This document shows, one piece after another, positions 24,204-34,613 of a stretch of DNA of 62,149 bases (its first letter is position 1; each line of letters begins with the position of its first letter). Below the pieces are notes generated by a model. The model searched no databases. It was given only the letters and a program-made list of their open reading frames with translations, and was not told the DNA's origin. Origin of the DNA: Lachnospiraceae bacterium (GTDB lineage Bacteria; Bacillota; Clostridia; Lachnospirales; Lachnospiraceae); the NCBI GenBank assembly GCA_011959105.1, contig BLLU01000025.1, positions 1 through 62,149 on the forward strand, given 5' to 3'. The position numbers were made by a program, and so were the translations under genes.

Positions 24204-25820
24204 TTATTTTACCAGATCCATGGGATCAATCAGGCATTCCAGCAGCACGGAGGCATCCTCTTTCAAAAACGCGTCCAGTACTTCCTCCGCCCGGTCCATA
24301 TTCTCCAGCAGTTGGTACTGCATATCATAGGCCGCCGCGATCTTGTCCAGCATGGGGCTGCCGGAGAGATCCACCACCGAATAGTTGTCCTTGTAGGCAT
24401 AGTGCTGGTATTCCCGGACCATCCCCAGATAGCCGTTCTTCAACACAATGATTTTCACCGGAATCCGGTATTGGCGCATGGTGGCCAGTTCCATCATGGA
24501 CATCTGGAAAGAACCGTCGCCGCATACGGCGATAACCTGCCTGCCTCTGTCTGCCAGCTTGGCTCCCATGGCCGCAGGAATCGAATATCCCATGGTGCCC
24601 ATGCCCCCGGAGGTGAGGAAGCAGCCCTCCTTTACAATATGGTAGCCGCAGGACCAGATCTGGTTCTGCCCCACATCCGCCACATATACCGCGTCGGAAG
24701 CCATCTTTTCGGACAGGCGGGTGATAAAGGCCGCCGGATCCACATAGGCCGGGTTGGGGCTGCGCTTTGCCACCAAAGTCTCCCGGTACTGCGCCAGCGT
24801 GCGGAGCCATTCTTCATGCTCGCAGCCGAACTCCTCCCGGGCAAAGTCCTGGAAAATATGTTTCACATCTCCCACCAGAGGAATGGTGGGACCTGCGTTT
24901 TTACCGATCTCCGCCGGATCCACATCAATGTGCACCAGCACCTTGTCCCGGGTAATCAGATCCGGCTGGCTCACCGCCCGGTCTGCCACTCTGGCGCCGG
25001 CCATGATCAACAGATCCGACTCATTCATGGCCCTGTTGGCATATGCCTTGCCATGATTGCCCACCATACCGAAATACAGGGGATGCTCCGTGGGCATGAC
25101 GCCGATGCCCATCATGGTGGACACCACCGGAACCCGATATTTCTCTACAAAATCCCGCAGTTCGTCTCTAGCCCCGCTGAGCAGCACGCCGCCCCCCACG
25201 CAGATGATGGGGCGTTTTGCCCGCTCCAGTTCTTTGATCACCTTTTTGATCTGTACCGCATGGCCCTTCACCGTGGGCTTATAGGTGCGCATATTGACTT
25301 CCGCAGGGTATTGAAACCTGCCCAGAGTCGCATTCTGAACGTCGATGGGTATGTCGATCAGCACGGGCCCCTTGCGGCCTGTGTTGGCGATATGAAAAGC
25401 CTCTTTGAAAATCCGGGGAATGTCGTTCACATTCTTGACCAGGTAACTGTACTTCACAAAAGACTCCACCGCGCCGGTAATGTCCGCCTCCTGGAAGGAA
25501 TCGCTGCCCAGCAGATCCGTATGTACCTGCCCGGTAATGCACACCAGGGGAATGCTGTCCGCGAAGGCGGTGGCAATACCGGTAATCACATTGGTGGCGC
25601 CGGGACCGCTGGTTACCGCGCAGACCCCGGGCCTGCCCGTAAGCCTGGCCATGCCGCTGGCCGCATGGGCCGCGTTCTGTTCCGTGCGGATCAAAACGGT
25701 CTGAATCTCCGACTGCAGGATACTGTTATAAAAGGGGCAGATGGCTACGCCGGGGTATCCGAATACATATTTCACGCCCTCTTCTTCCAAACATTTAATT
25801 ATGGCATCCGCACCTATCAT
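24204..25820 (-). CDS. ilvB: Acetolactate synthase large subunit
   Basis: Thiamine-diphosphate enzyme that condenses two pyruvates, or pyruvate and 2-oxobutyrate, as the first common step of branched-chain amino acid synthesis. The 538-residue protein has the N-terminal pyrimidine domain (catalytic Glu in RTEQNAAHAASG), the central domain, and the ThDP motif beginning GDGSFQMSMMELAT and ending near VLKNGYLGMV. AGGAGG lies six bases before ATG 25820; an in-frame ATG further out (25925) overlaps the promoter. First gene of the ilv operon. Confidence 0.95.
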   Translation of the reverse strand: MIGADAIIKCLEEEGVKYVFGYPGVAICPFYNSILQSEIQTVLIRTEQNAAHAASGMARLTGRPGVCAVTSGPGATNVITGIATAFADSIPLVCITGQVHTDLLGSDSFQEADITGAVESFVKYSYLVKNVNDIPRIFKEAFHIANTGRKGPVLIDIPIDVQNATLGRFQYPAEVNMRTYKPTVKGHAVQIKKVIKELERAKRPIICVGGGVLLSGARDELRDFVEKYRVPVVSTMMGIGVMPTEHPLYFGMVGNHGKAYANRAMNESDLLIMAGARVADRAVSQPDLITRDKVLVHIDVDPAEIGKNAGPTIPLVGDVKHIFQDFAREEFGCEHEEWLRTLAQYRETLVAKRSPNPAYVDPAAFITRLSEKMASDAVYVADVGQNQIWSCGYHIVKEGCFLTSGGMGTMGYSIPAAMGAKLADRGRQVIAVCGDGSFQMSMMELATMRQYRIPVKIIVLKNGYLGMVREYQHYAYKDNYSVVDLSGSPMLDKIAAAYDMQYQLLENMDRAEEVLDAFLKEDASVLLECLIDPMDLVK

Positions 25821-25896
25821 ATAAACCTCCTGAAAGCCTCCTGATTTAAGGATTGCTGGTTCCTCTGCTCTGCATATTCCAGTTTTAATTCCTCCC

Positions 25897-25925
25897 ATTC
25901 TAACACAATGGATTATGATATACAA
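25897..25925 (-). promoter_or_regulatory. Candidate ilv operon promoter
   Basis: Minus strand TTGTAT (25925-25920), 17-base spacer, TAGAAT (25902-25897), giving a leader of about 70 bases before ilvB. The leader is too short for a T-box or peptide attenuator, and I see neither. Confidence 0.55.
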
Positions 25926-25957
25926 GTCAAGGATTTAACCAGATTCCAAAACTTTTT

Positions 25958-28483
25958 CTACACGTTCATGATACCCAGCAGACGCCGGGCCAGTTTCACC
26001 GCCTCTGCCGCATCTTTGGAATAGCCGTCCGCATGAATCTCGTCCGCATATTCCTGGGTGGTCACCGCCCCTCCGATCATGATCTTGGCGGTAATCCCCT
26101 CCTGTCTGGCAAAATCCACCACTTCCCGCATCCGCTGCATGGTGGTGGTCATAAGAGCCGACAGAGCTATGAGATCCGCATGGTGTTCCCGAGCCGCCCG
26201 AATGATCTCTTCCTTCGGTACATCCTTCCCCAGATCCACCACTCGGAAACCATGGTTTTTCAGCATCAGCGCCACCAGATTCTTGCCGATGTCATGGATA
26301 TCCCCCTCCACGGTGGCAATGACCACCACCGGCATGGACTGCCCGTCCTGTTCCCGCAGCAGATGAGGTTCCAACACCTGGATGGCATTCTTCATGGCCT
26401 CCGCGCTGGCAATCAACTGGGGCAGAAAATATTTCTTCTGTTCAAAGAAATCCCCCACCCTGTTGATGGCAGGCAGCAAACCCTCGTTCAGCAGGCCGGC
26501 GGGATCCGCTCCGTCCTCCAGAGCCCGGGCGGTCATGGCGGCAATACCGTTTCGATTGCCCTTAAGAACGGCATCGGTAATCTTTTCCAGATGTGCGGCA
26601 AACGCGGCATTCTCTCTCCCGCCGATGGCATTTTGCTTCTCCCCCGGGGCTTCGACCGTCATCCGGGCCGAAGCGCTTCCACCGGACGGCGCAGGGCCTT
26701 TCGTCCCCGGCTGCAGTTCCGCCGCATACTGAATATACCGCAGGTCCGCCCCTTCTTTGGCGTTCAGCAGATCCGTGGCCATGGCGCAGCACATCAGCAT
26801 TTCCTGGGAAGGATTGGCGATGGCCATGGTCAGGCCCTCATAGATGGCCATGGTCAAAAACGCCGTGTTCACATAGGGTCTGGCAGGCATGCCGAAGGAA
26901 ATATTGGACAACCCGCAGACAGTGGCCAGCCCCTGGGATTTACAATAGCGGATGGTCTCCAGGGTTTCCACCCCTGCCCGGGGATTAGCCCCTATGGTGG
27001 TCACCAGCCCGTCCACCACAATGTCCTCCCGGCGCATGCCCAATTCCAGCGCCCTGTCCACAATGCGGTCAATGATCTCCTTCTTTTCCTCCAGATTCTC
27101 GGGAAGCCCCTGGTCCGACAGGGGCAGCAGAATAAACATGGCGCCGTATTTTTGCACTATGGGAAGCAGTTTTTCGAATTTTTCCGTCTCATAGGATACG
27201 GAATTGACCAGCGCACGCCCGGGATAATGACGCAGCGCTGCCTCCAGCACTTCCACATGGCTGGAGTCCAGAGACAGAGGAAGGCTGGTCACAGCCTGCA
27301 CCTCCTCCAGCACCCGCAGCATCATGGCCTTCTCGTCTATGCCGCTCATCCCCATATTCACATCCAGAACGGAGGCGCCGCAGGCTTCCTGCTCCTGGGC
27401 AAATTGGAGCACCATGTCCATACAGCCCTCCCGAAGCTGTTCCTGCAGTTTTTTCTTACCCGTGGGATTGATCCGTTCTCCCACCACCATAAAGGGATCC
27501 TTCAGACCGAATGCCAGAGTCTGGCGCTCGCTGGTGAGATAGCGGACTCCGTCAGGCCGGCCCGCCCGCGCCCCGGGCTTTCTCCCCTGCACCAGACGCT
27601 TAAGCCCCGCGATGTAGGAGGGATCCGTCCCGCAGCATCCCCCCAGGACCGTGGCTCCCGCTTCCACCAGTTCCTCCATCTCTTTCACAAAAGCATCGCA
27701 ATCCATATCATAGACCATATGTCCCTGCCCATCCACCCCGGGCAGTCCCGCGTTGGGCTTGGCGATCAGAGGCAGGCTGCTGACCCGGGCCATAGCCTCC
27801 ACGATCCCCCGCATCCCCGCGGGGCCGGTGGAGCAGTTCACCCCTATGGCATCCGCCCCTAGGCTCTCCAGCACAATGGCCGCCGTCTCGGCGTCAGTGC
27901 CGAAAAGAGTGCGGCCGTCCGCCTCAAAGGTCATGGTCACCATCACCGGCAGCCCGGTGACCTCTCTGGCCGCAATCAAAGCTGCCCTGGCCTCCCCCAG
28001 GCTCATCATGGTTTCCACCACCAGCAGATCCGCACCCGCCTGCTCCATCAGTCGGATCTGTTCCTTATATACCGTGATCAGGCTTTCCAGATCAAGAGAT
28101 CCCATGGGCTTTAACTGCTGACCCGTCATGGTCAGGTCTCCCGCCACCAGAGGAAGATTCGATTCCCACGCTTCGGCCTCTCCCCTCCCGGCGGCCTGCC
28201 GGGACAGGGCTACCAGACCGCGGATCATCTCTTCCTGCCGCTGTTCCAGGCCGTATTCCGCCAGCTTGATGCGGTTGGCCGTAAAGGTGGGGGCATACAG
28301 AATATTGGTCCCCGCCTCCACATAACTTCGCTGCAACTCCGTCAAGATCTGGGGATGCTCCAGAATCCACTGCTCCGGGCAGACCCCGGAGGGCATTCCC
28401 TTTTTGATCAGATTGGAGCCCGTGGCTCCGTCCAGCAGGACATACCGGTCCCTGAGAAATTCTTTAAACTGCTGTTTTGTCAT
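25958..28483 (-). CDS. metH: Cobalamin-dependent methionine synthase without reactivation domain
   Basis: MetH moves the methyl group of methyltetrahydrofolate to homocysteine through cobalamin. The 841-residue protein has a homocysteine domain (about 1-300; zinc cysteines in GVNCSTGP and GGCCGTDP), a pterin-binding domain (about 320-585; INPTGKKKL, LSLDSSHVEVLEAAL), a cobalamin cap region and a Rossmann B12 domain with DIHDIGKN. A low-complexity Gly/Ser/Pro linker separates pterin and B12 modules. The fourth, SAM-binding reactivation domain of E. coli MetH (about 1230 residues) is absent, as in many Clostridia, so reactivation must use a separate protein. GAGGA precedes ATG 28483. The gene follows miaB by 54 bases. 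Confidence 0.93.
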   Translation of the reverse strand: MTKQQFKEFLRDRYVLLDGATGSNLIKKGMPSGVCPEQWILEHPQILTELQRSYVEAGTNILYAPTFTANRIKLAEYGLEQRQEEMIRGLVALSRQAAGRGEAEAWESNLPLVAGDLTMTGQQLKPMGSLDLESLITVYKEQIRLMEQAGADLLVVETMMSLGEARAALIAAREVTGLPVMVTMTFEADGRTLFGTDAETAAIVLESLGADAIGVNCSTGPAGMRGIVEAMARVSSLPLIAKPNAGLPGVDGQGHMVYDMDCDAFVKEMEELVEAGATVLGGCCGTDPSYIAGLKRLVQGRKPGARAGRPDGVRYLTSERQTLAFGLKDPFMVVGERINPTGKKKLQEQLREGCMDMVLQFAQEQEACGASVLDVNMGMSGIDEKAMMLRVLEEVQAVTSLPLSLDSSHVEVLEAALRHYPGRALVNSVSYETEKFEKLLPIVQKYGAMFILLPLSDQGLPENLEEKKEIIDRIVDRALELGMRREDIVVDGLVTTIGANPRAGVETLETIRYCKSQGLATVCGLSNISFGMPARPYVNTAFLTMAIYEGLTMAIANPSQEMLMCCAMATDLLNAKEGADLRYIQYAAELQPGTKGPAPSGGSASARMTVEAPGEKQNAIGGRENAAFAAHLEKITDAVLKGNRNGIAAMTARALEDGADPAGLLNEGLLPAINRVGDFFEQKKYFLPQLIASAEAMKNAIQVLEPHLLREQDGQSMPVVVIATVEGDIHDIGKNLVALMLKNHGFRVVDLGKDVPKEEIIRAAREHHADLIALSALMTTTMQRMREVVDFARQEGITAKIMIGGAVTTQEYADEIHADGYSKDAAEAVKLARRLLGIMNV

Positions 28484-28537
28484 GCTTTCCTCTTCCCTGC
28501 GTATCGCAGACACACCTGCGATCTTGCTTTACTTGGT

Positions 28538-30022
28538 CTATAGTATACCGCCGGCTTTATCCGGGGATTGCGTTTCCGTTTTCATATGTCCCATATAATA
28601 GAATCCCTGGCACTGGTCCAGGGAAACCCTGACCATCCGGCCCACCAGTTCCGGCTCCCCGGGAAAATGTACCAGGGTGTTGTTGGACATACGGCCTGTG
28701 AGCAGGCCCCCATCATGGATATTTACCTCCTCCACCAGCACCTCTGCTTCCCGGCCCTGATAACCGGCCACCCGCTCTCTGGCAGTGTCCTGTACCAGCT
28801 TCAGCACCCGGTCAAAGCCCTCCCTGACCCGGTCTTCCGGCACCTGGTCGGCCATGGCCGCCGCCGGAGTCCCCGTGCGCCTGGAATAGACAAAGGTAAA
28901 GGCATTGTCATATTTTACCCGGCGGATCACATCCAGGGTATCCTCCACGTCCTCCGGAGTCTCCCCCGGAAATCCCACGATAATGTCCGTGGTGATGGCG
29001 ATGTCCGGAATCTCCCGGCGGATTTTCTCTGCCAGCGCCAGGTACTGCTCCTTGGTATACCGACGGTTCATCCGTTCCAGAATCCGGGTGGAACCGGATT
29101 GCAGAGGCAGATGCAGATGGCGGCAGATCTTTTCGGACTCCTTCATCACCCGGATCAGTTCATCGGACAAATCTTTGGGATGGGAGGTCATAAAACGAAT
29201 TCTCCTGAGTCCCTCTATCTTCTCCACTTCCCGTAAAAGCTGCGCGAAAGTTATTGGTTCCGCCAGATTCCTGCCGTAGGAATTCACATTCTGCCCCAGC
29301 AGCATTACCTCCACCACACCTTCGGACACAAGCCGCCGAATTTCCTCCAGGATATCCCCGGGCTCACGGCTGCGCTCCCGGCCCCGCACATAGGGCACGA
29401 TGCAATAGCTGCAAAAGTTGTTGCAGCCAAACATAATGTTGACACCGGACTTGAAAGGGTATTTGCGTTCCACAGGCAAGTCCTCCACAATCTGATCCGT
29501 ATCCTCCCAGATGTCAACCACCATGCCCTGCCCCTGAAAACATCTCCATAGAAGTTCCGCCAATTTGAATATATTATGAGTGCCGAACACCAGATCCACA
29601 AAGCGGTAACTGGAACATAATTTTTCTATCACGGAGGGTTCCTGCATCATGCAGCCGCACAGGGCGATCTTCATGGCAGGATTGCGCTTCTTATGGTTCT
29701 TCAGTTCTCCCAGACGGCCATAGACCCGCTGGTTGGCATTGTCCCGGACCGTACAGGTATTGAAGATCACAAAGTCGGCCCTCTCGTCCTCCGTCACCTC
29801 ATAGCCCACCCGGCGCAGAATCCCTGTCAGCTTCTCAGAGTCCCGGGCATTCATCTGGCAGCCGAAGGTGGTGACGCAGCAGGTAGGGACACGCCCGTTT
29901 ATCTGTTCAAACTCCCGCACCCATTCCCGGCATTTTGCCATGTAATAATATTGCCTGTCTGGTTCCTCTATAGGTGGTTCCGCATTTAGATCTATTTTAT
30001 CCAAATCAATTTCCTGCTCCAT
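28538..30022 (-). CDS. miaB: tRNA-2-methylthio-N6-dimethylallyladenosine synthase
   Basis: Radical-SAM methylthiotransferase that adds the 2-methylthio group to i6A37 of tRNAs. The 494-residue protein has the N-terminal UPF0004 domain with three cluster-binding cysteines (one in TFGCQMNARDSE), the radical-SAM motif CNNFCSYC in the middle, the segment VGFPGETPEDVEDT, and a C-terminal TRAM domain (LTGRMSNNTLVHFPG). An N-terminal extension of about 45 residues precedes the first domain, common in clostridial MiaB. AAAGGGAG is somewhat far from the ATG. A TATAAT at 30111-30106 in the 215-base upstream gap could be its -10 box, without a good -35. Confidence 0.95.
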   Translation of the reverse strand: MEQEIDLDKIDLNAEPPIEEPDRQYYYMAKCREWVREFEQINGRVPTCCVTTFGCQMNARDSEKLTGILRRVGYEVTEDERADFVIFNTCTVRDNANQRVYGRLGELKNHKKRNPAMKIALCGCMMQEPSVIEKLCSSYRFVDLVFGTHNIFKLAELLWRCFQGQGMVVDIWEDTDQIVEDLPVERKYPFKSGVNIMFGCNNFCSYCIVPYVRGRERSREPGDILEEIRRLVSEGVVEVMLLGQNVNSYGRNLAEPITFAQLLREVEKIEGLRRIRFMTSHPKDLSDELIRVMKESEKICRHLHLPLQSGSTRILERMNRRYTKEQYLALAEKIRREIPDIAITTDIIVGFPGETPEDVEDTLDVIRRVKYDNAFTFVYSRRTGTPAAAMADQVPEDRVREGFDRVLKLVQDTARERVAGYQGREAEVLVEEVNIHDGGLLTGRMSNNTLVHFPGEPELVGRMVRVSLDQCQGFYYMGHMKTETQSPDKAGGIL

Positions 30023-30237
30023 TTCGCTTGACTTTTCTCCCTTTCTGTCCTATAGATACAATTCCCTGTCCACTGCATGTCTTAAACAAACTTCACATGA
30101 AACACATTATAACCCAAAACTTCTCCAACGTCATCAAAAATCGGAACCCTGTACTCATCAGGCAGGAAATATAAAAGCAACTATATTGACCAGACAGGTC
30201 ATTTTTATCGACCCACTCAGTCAATCTCCTTCAGATA

Positions 30238-31464
30238 TTACAGGAACTTCCCCACAAGTCCTGTGAGCAGCTTCACAATCTTTTCCATGGACTGTACACA
30301 GGCATATTCAAACTTGCCGTGGCAATTCTCTCCGCCAGTGCAGAGATTGGGACAGGGCAGCCCCATAAAGGAAAGTCTGGCGCCGTCCGTGCCGCCCCGG
30401 ATGGGAGTGATAACAGGCTGGATCCCCTGTTCCTCCATGGCTTCCACCGCTTTCTCAACCAACTCCATATGCTCTTCCATAATCTCCCGCATATTGTAGT
30501 AGGAATCCTTCAATTCCACCGTGACAGTGCCCTCGCCGTATTTCTCATTCAGGAAAGCGGCGGCGTTGAGGAAATATTTCTTTTTGCGTTCAAACAATTC
30601 TCTGTCGTGATCCCGGATGATATAATCCGCCTGGGCCGACTCCACATTGCCCTGTATGCTGTCCAGATGGTAAAAACCCTCATACCCCTCCGTATACATG
30701 GGATTCTGGGCCACAGGCAGCAGACTCTGGAACTCCTGGGCGATCAGGACGGCATTCTTCATCTTTCCCTTGGCCGATCCCGGATGCACGCTGCAGCCCT
30801 GTATATGAAGTTTTGCCCCTGCGGCGTTAAAATTCTCATATTCCAGCTCCCCCAGAGCCCCACCGTCCACCGTATAAGCGGCCTGGGCTCCGAACAATGC
30901 CACATCAAAAAAGTCCGGTCCCTCTCCGATCTCCTCATCGGGGGTAAAACCGATGCGCAGTTTGCCGTGGGGCACATGGGGATGGGTCAGAAAATATTCC
31001 GCCATGGTCATAATCTCCGCCACTCCCGCCTTATCGTCCGCCCCCAGCAGGGTGGTGCCGTCCGTGACGATAAGATCCTGCCCCTGATATTTTCGGATCT
31101 CCGGGAAATCAGCCGTCCGCAGTACCACTCCCAGTTCCTGATTCAGCACGATATCCTGTCCGTCATAATTTCTGACCACCCTGGGATTAACCCCCGCGCC
31201 GCTCATGGCCGGAGAAGTGTCCATATGGGCAATAAAACCCACCACCGGCCTGTCTTCACAGCCCTCGGTGGCGGGAATGGATGCATATACATAACAGTGC
31301 TCTCTGTCATAACTGATCTCCGCAGCTCCCATGTTTTCCAGTTCCTCCGCCAGCAGCCTGGCCAAATCATGCTGCCTGGAGGTACTGGGATGGGCACCGC
31401 TCTCCTCGTCCGAACAGGTATCAATGCGCACATAGCGCAAAAAACGTTCTACTACATTTTCCAT
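30238..31464 (-). CDS. pepT: Peptidase T (tripeptidase)
   Basis: M20 zinc aminopeptidase that removes the N-terminal residue of tripeptides in the cytoplasm. The 408-residue protein has the metal-site motifs AHMDTSP (about residue 78), [15 protein letters not shown], the catalytic glutamate pair in [15 protein letters not shown], and [18 protein letters not shown] near the C-terminus. Length is normal. AAGGAGG sets the start. Beyond the stop an imperfect hairpin (30186-30224, minus strand) lies before a T-rich stretch and may be a weak terminator. Confidence 0.96.
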   Translation of the reverse strand: MENVVERFLRYVRIDTCSDEESGAHPSTSRQHDLARLLAEELENMGAAEISYDREHCYVYASIPATEGCEDRPVVGFIAHMDTSPAMSGAGVNPRVVRNYDGQDIVLNQELGVVLRTADFPEIRKYQGQDLIVTDGTTLLGADDKAGVAEIMTMAEYFLTHPHVPHGKLRIGFTPDEEIGEGPDFFDVALFGAQAAYTVDGGALGELEYENFNAAGAKLHIQGCSVHPGSAKGKMKNAVLIAQEFQSLLPVAQNPMYTEGYEGFYHLDSIQGNVESAQADYIIRDHDRELFERKKKYFLNAAAFLNEKYGEGTVTVELKDSYYNMREIMEEHMELVEKAVEAMEEQGIQPVITPIRGGTDGARLSFMGLPCPNLCTGGENCHGKFEYACVQSMEKIVKLLTGLVGKFL

Positions 31465-31565
31465 GATAAATTCCTCCTTCTGTCCTGTTTACAAATCGGA
31501 TCTTCCTGCCGGGTCATGCCGGGACCTGGAAAAGTCGAACCATGATGCCCCGGAATATTTTATAA

Positions 31566-31589
31566 GGCGCTGCCTGATGAGACAGCGCC
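31566..31589 (-). terminator. Probable terminator after the flotillin gene
   Basis: GGCGCTG (31566-31572) and CAGCGCC (31583-31589) form a seven-pair stem. On the minus strand TTATAAAAT follows, so the U-run is poor. It starts 13 bases beyond the flotillin stop. Confidence 0.5.
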
Positions 31590-31601
31590 CCGCTACTAAC
31601 T

Positions 31602-33071
31602 TTATCTCTTGTCTTCCCCTGTCACCAGGTTCACCTGTACGGGGGTTTTGTCCCCTGCCACCTTGCCTCCCAAAAATCCGGACAGCACGGCGGCCAAATC
31701 CACTCCGGTGGAATCCTTCAGGCCGTCCGTCACCTGATTCACAGTATTGATAATATCCCTGGTAAGTTTGGCATTGTTGCCGTCGCCGTACATGGTGATC
31801 CGCTCCACCTTCTCCAGGGGCGCGGCGGCGTTCTTCACCACCTCGGGCAGGGCCTTGAAGTACATTTCCAGTACGGCAGCCTCACCCATCTTGGCCATGG
31901 CCTCCGCTTTCTTCTCGATACCTTCCGCCTCGGCCACGGATTTTGCCCGGATCGCCTCGGCTTCTGCCAGACCCTTGGTGCGGATACCTTCGGCCTCCTG
32001 CTCCATCTTATATTTCTGTGCCTCGGCCTGGGCCTTCATGGCCTCGGCATCTTTTTCCGTCTCGAACTTCCGGGCCTCTGCCTCCCTCTGACGCTCATAG
32101 AGTTGGGCGTCTGCATGCTGCTGCTTGGCAAAGCGCTCCGCCTCGGCTTTCTTCTTGACCTGCGCCTCCAGGGTCTGCTCCGTAATCTCAACCTCTTTCT
32201 GCTTCAGAAGGATTTCCTTCTCCTGCTTGGCAAGATTGGCGTTGGCGGTGGTGATCTCCACCGTCTTGCGCTGCTCCTCCTCCTGAATCTTATAGGCCGC
32301 GTCCGCCTCGGCTTTCTTGACATCGGATTCCTTCTTAAGTTCCGCCTTCTTGATGGCCAGTTCATTCTGCTTGATGGCGATCTCGGACTCCGCGTTCACC
32401 TCCGCCTCATTGGCCTCCCTCTTGGCGTTGGCCTGGGCCTTGGCGATCTCCTTCTCGCTCTCCGCCCTGGAGATAGCGGCATTTTTCTGGATCTTCACGA
32501 TATTGTCCACACCCAGGTTTTCAATGACGCTGTTGTTGTCCACAAAATTCTGCACGTTAAAACTGATAATGTCCAGCCCCATGGCCGCCAGGTCAGGCTC
32601 CGCGTTCTCCTTTACCAGCACCGCAAACTTCTGCCGGTCGCTGACCATCTCCTCCAGGGCCATCTTACCCACGATCTCACGGACATTGCCCTCCAATACC
32701 TCCCGGGCCACGCCGCCTATGTAGTCGGGCTTCTTATTCAGGAAATTCTGGGCGGCCAGTTTGAGTCTGTCCTCATTATCGCTGATCTTTACATTGACAG
32801 TGGCGTCCACCCTGATATTGATGTAGTCCGCCGTGGGAACTGCCGTGGAAGTCTTGACGTCAATGGGAATCAGCTGCAGATTCAGTTCGTCTTTCCTCTC
32901 CAGAAACGGGATTTTCACACCGGCCTTACCGATCAAGACCTTGGGCTTCTTCCTCATGCCGGAAATAATCAGCGCGGTATCCGGCGATGCTTTTACATAA
33001 CCGGTCAAAAAAATGATAACGACAATTAGCGCAACTACTACGATGGGAATTACAATACTTAGACTTGTCAT
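31602..33071 (-). CDS. Flotillin-like SPFH membrane scaffold protein
   Basis: A 489-residue protein with one N-terminal membrane segment (residues about 4-23), an SPFH/PHB domain (about 25-205; ISGMRKKPKVLIGKAGVKIP, VDNNSVIENLGVDNI) and a long Ala/Glu/Lys-rich coiled coil (about 205-420) with EA repeats, then a small C-terminal region. This is the plan of FloT/YuaG, which organises membrane microdomains. AAAGGAG precedes the ATG. No NfeD-type partner gene is adjacent, although one often accompanies flotillins; the neighbours are proA upstream and pepT downstream. Confidence 0.93.
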   Translation of the reverse strand: MTSLSIVIPIVVVALIVVIIFLTGYVKASPDTALIISGMRKKPKVLIGKAGVKIPFLERKDELNLQLIPIDVKTSTAVPTADYINIRVDATVNVKISDNEDRLKLAAQNFLNKKPDYIGGVAREVLEGNVREIVGKMALEEMVSDRQKFAVLVKENAEPDLAAMGLDIISFNVQNFVDNNSVIENLGVDNIVKIQKNAAISRAESEKEIAKAQANAKREANEAEVNAESEIAIKQNELAIKKAELKKESDVKKAEADAAYKIQEEEQRKTVEITTANANLAKQEKEILLKQKEVEITEQTLEAQVKKKAEAERFAKQQHADAQLYERQREAEARKFETEKDAEAMKAQAEAQKYKMEQEAEGIRTKGLAEAEAIRAKSVAEAEGIEKKAEAMAKMGEAAVLEMYFKALPEVVKNAAAPLEKVERITMYGDGNNAKLTRDIINTVNQVTDGLKDSTGVDLAAVLSGFLGGKVAGDKTPVQVNLVTGEDKR

Positions 33072-33274
33072 ACTGTTTCTCCTTTCGTCTCCCCCGCCCA
33101 GGGCCCTCTGCCACGGGCATCCAACTGCTTTCTTCTCATATTCCCGGCCATCCGGCGCAGTTCCTCAGCGTGCGGATCAGACACTGCCGGAACGGAAATA
33201 TGCTGCCTACGCTCCTATCATAGCACATCAAAAGCCCTTTATACCAGAGAAATTTTAGCACGATAAAATATCTT

Positions 33275-34519
33275 TTACTCCCGGACCTGGCCGCTGCCTG
33301 TGATCCGATACTTATAGCCGGTCAATTCTCTAAGGCCCATGGGCCCTCTGGCATGGAGTTTTTGCGTGCTGATACCGATCTCCGCGCCAAAGCCGAACTC
33401 AAAACCATCCGTGAACCGGGTGGAAGCGTTCACATAGACACAGGCTGCGTCCACCCGGTTCAGGAACTGCTGCGCCGCTTCGGCATCGCCGGTAATGATA
33501 CTCTCAGAATGGCGGGTACCATAGTGATTGATATGACAGATCGCTTCCTCCAGGGAATCCACTGTCTTTACAGAAATCACATAGTCCAGATACTCTCTCC
33601 CATAATCCTCCTCCGTGGCGGGAACCGCGCCGGGGAGCGTGCCGCACACCCGCTCGTCCCCCCGGATCTCCACCTGTTTTTCGGCCAGAGCCTGGGCCAG
33701 CCCGGGCAGCAGTGCTTCCCGCACCGCCTCATGGACCACCAGGGATTCGCAGGCATTGCAGACTCCGATCCTCTGGGTCTTGGCATTTACGATAATAGGG
33801 ATGGCCATCTCCAGGTCGGCCTCCCTGTCCACATAGATATGGCAGTTGCCCGTGCCGGTCTCAATCACCGGGATGGTGCTGTTTTCCACCACCGTGCGGA
33901 TCAGCCCCGCCCCCCCTCTGGGGATCAGCACGTCCACATACTCTTTCATCCGCATAAAGGCCATGGTGACCGCCCGATTGGGATCTCCGATCAGCTGCAC
34001 GGCGTCACCGCTGATCCCGCAGTCCTTCAGGGCCTGCTGCAGCACGTAGGCGATGGCCATGTTGGAGGCCAGCGCATCGCTCCCCCCTTTCAGAATCACT
34101 GCGTTGCCTGCCTTAAAGCACAGGGCAAAGGCATCCGCAGTCACATTGGGCCTGGATTCGTAGATGATGCCGATAACCCCCAGCGGCACCCGGTGCTTTT
34201 CTACATGCAGACCATTGGGACGGTCAAAGCGTTCCATGCATTCCCCTACCGGATCCGGCAGTTCCGCCACCTGCCGAAGCCCCTGGGCCATGGCCCGGAT
34301 TCTTCCCTGGTCCAGCATCAGGCGGTCCAAAAGTCCCTGGTGCATTTCGTTCTCCCGGGCCCGCTCCAGGTCCCGGGCATTGGCCGCCAATATTCCCCGG
34401 GCATTCTCCTCCAGGGCGTCTGCCGCATGGCAGAGCGCTTTGTTCTTCTCCTCCGTGGTCAGGCACTGCAGCTGATATTTGGCCGCCACGGCCCGCTTTC
34501 CCATTTCTTTTAATTCCAT
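33275..34519 (-). CDS. proA: Glutamate-5-semialdehyde dehydrogenase
   Basis: Reduces glutamyl-5-phosphate with NADPH to the semialdehyde, step two of proline synthesis. The 414-residue aldehyde-dehydrogenase fold protein has the expected [20 protein letters not shown] segment, the catalytic cysteine in [14 protein letters not shown], and the C-terminal [21 protein letters not shown] stretch. The start is preceded by AGGGGG. It is the last gene of the run proB-DUF896-MTHFS-proA, 94 bases after the previous stop. Confidence 0.97.
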   Translation of the reverse strand: MELKEMGKRAVAAKYQLQCLTTEEKNKALCHAADALEENARGILAANARDLERARENEMHQGLLDRLMLDQGRIRAMAQGLRQVAELPDPVGECMERFDRPNGLHVEKHRVPLGVIGIIYESRPNVTADAFALCFKAGNAVILKGGSDALASNMAIAYVLQQALKDCGISGDAVQLIGDPNRAVTMAFMRMKEYVDVLIPRGGAGLIRTVVENSTIPVIETGTGNCHIYVDREADLEMAIPIIVNAKTQRIGVCNACESLVVHEAVREALLPGLAQALAEKQVEIRGDERVCGTLPGAVPATEEDYGREYLDYVISVKTVDSLEEAICHINHYGTRHSESIITGDAEAAQQFLNRVDAACVYVNASTRFTDGFEFGFGAEIGISTQKLHARGPMGLRELTGYKYRITGSGQVRE

Positions 34520-34613
34520 AATGACACCCCCTGTATCTATAGCCGTTACGCCCGGTTTAACGGGCGACCCAACGTCTTTCTCTTTTTGTCCGCTTTCCGT
34601 CCGGCACAGTAAT

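Noticed and set aside
24312..25844. Plus-strand open frame of 510 codons opposite ilvB
   Set aside because: Antisense to a clear acetolactate synthase; no start signal.
26033..27862. Plus-strand open frame of 609 codons opposite metH
   Set aside because: Antisense to MetH domains with zinc and B12 motifs; composition is His/Gln/Pro-rich, as expected of a shadow frame.
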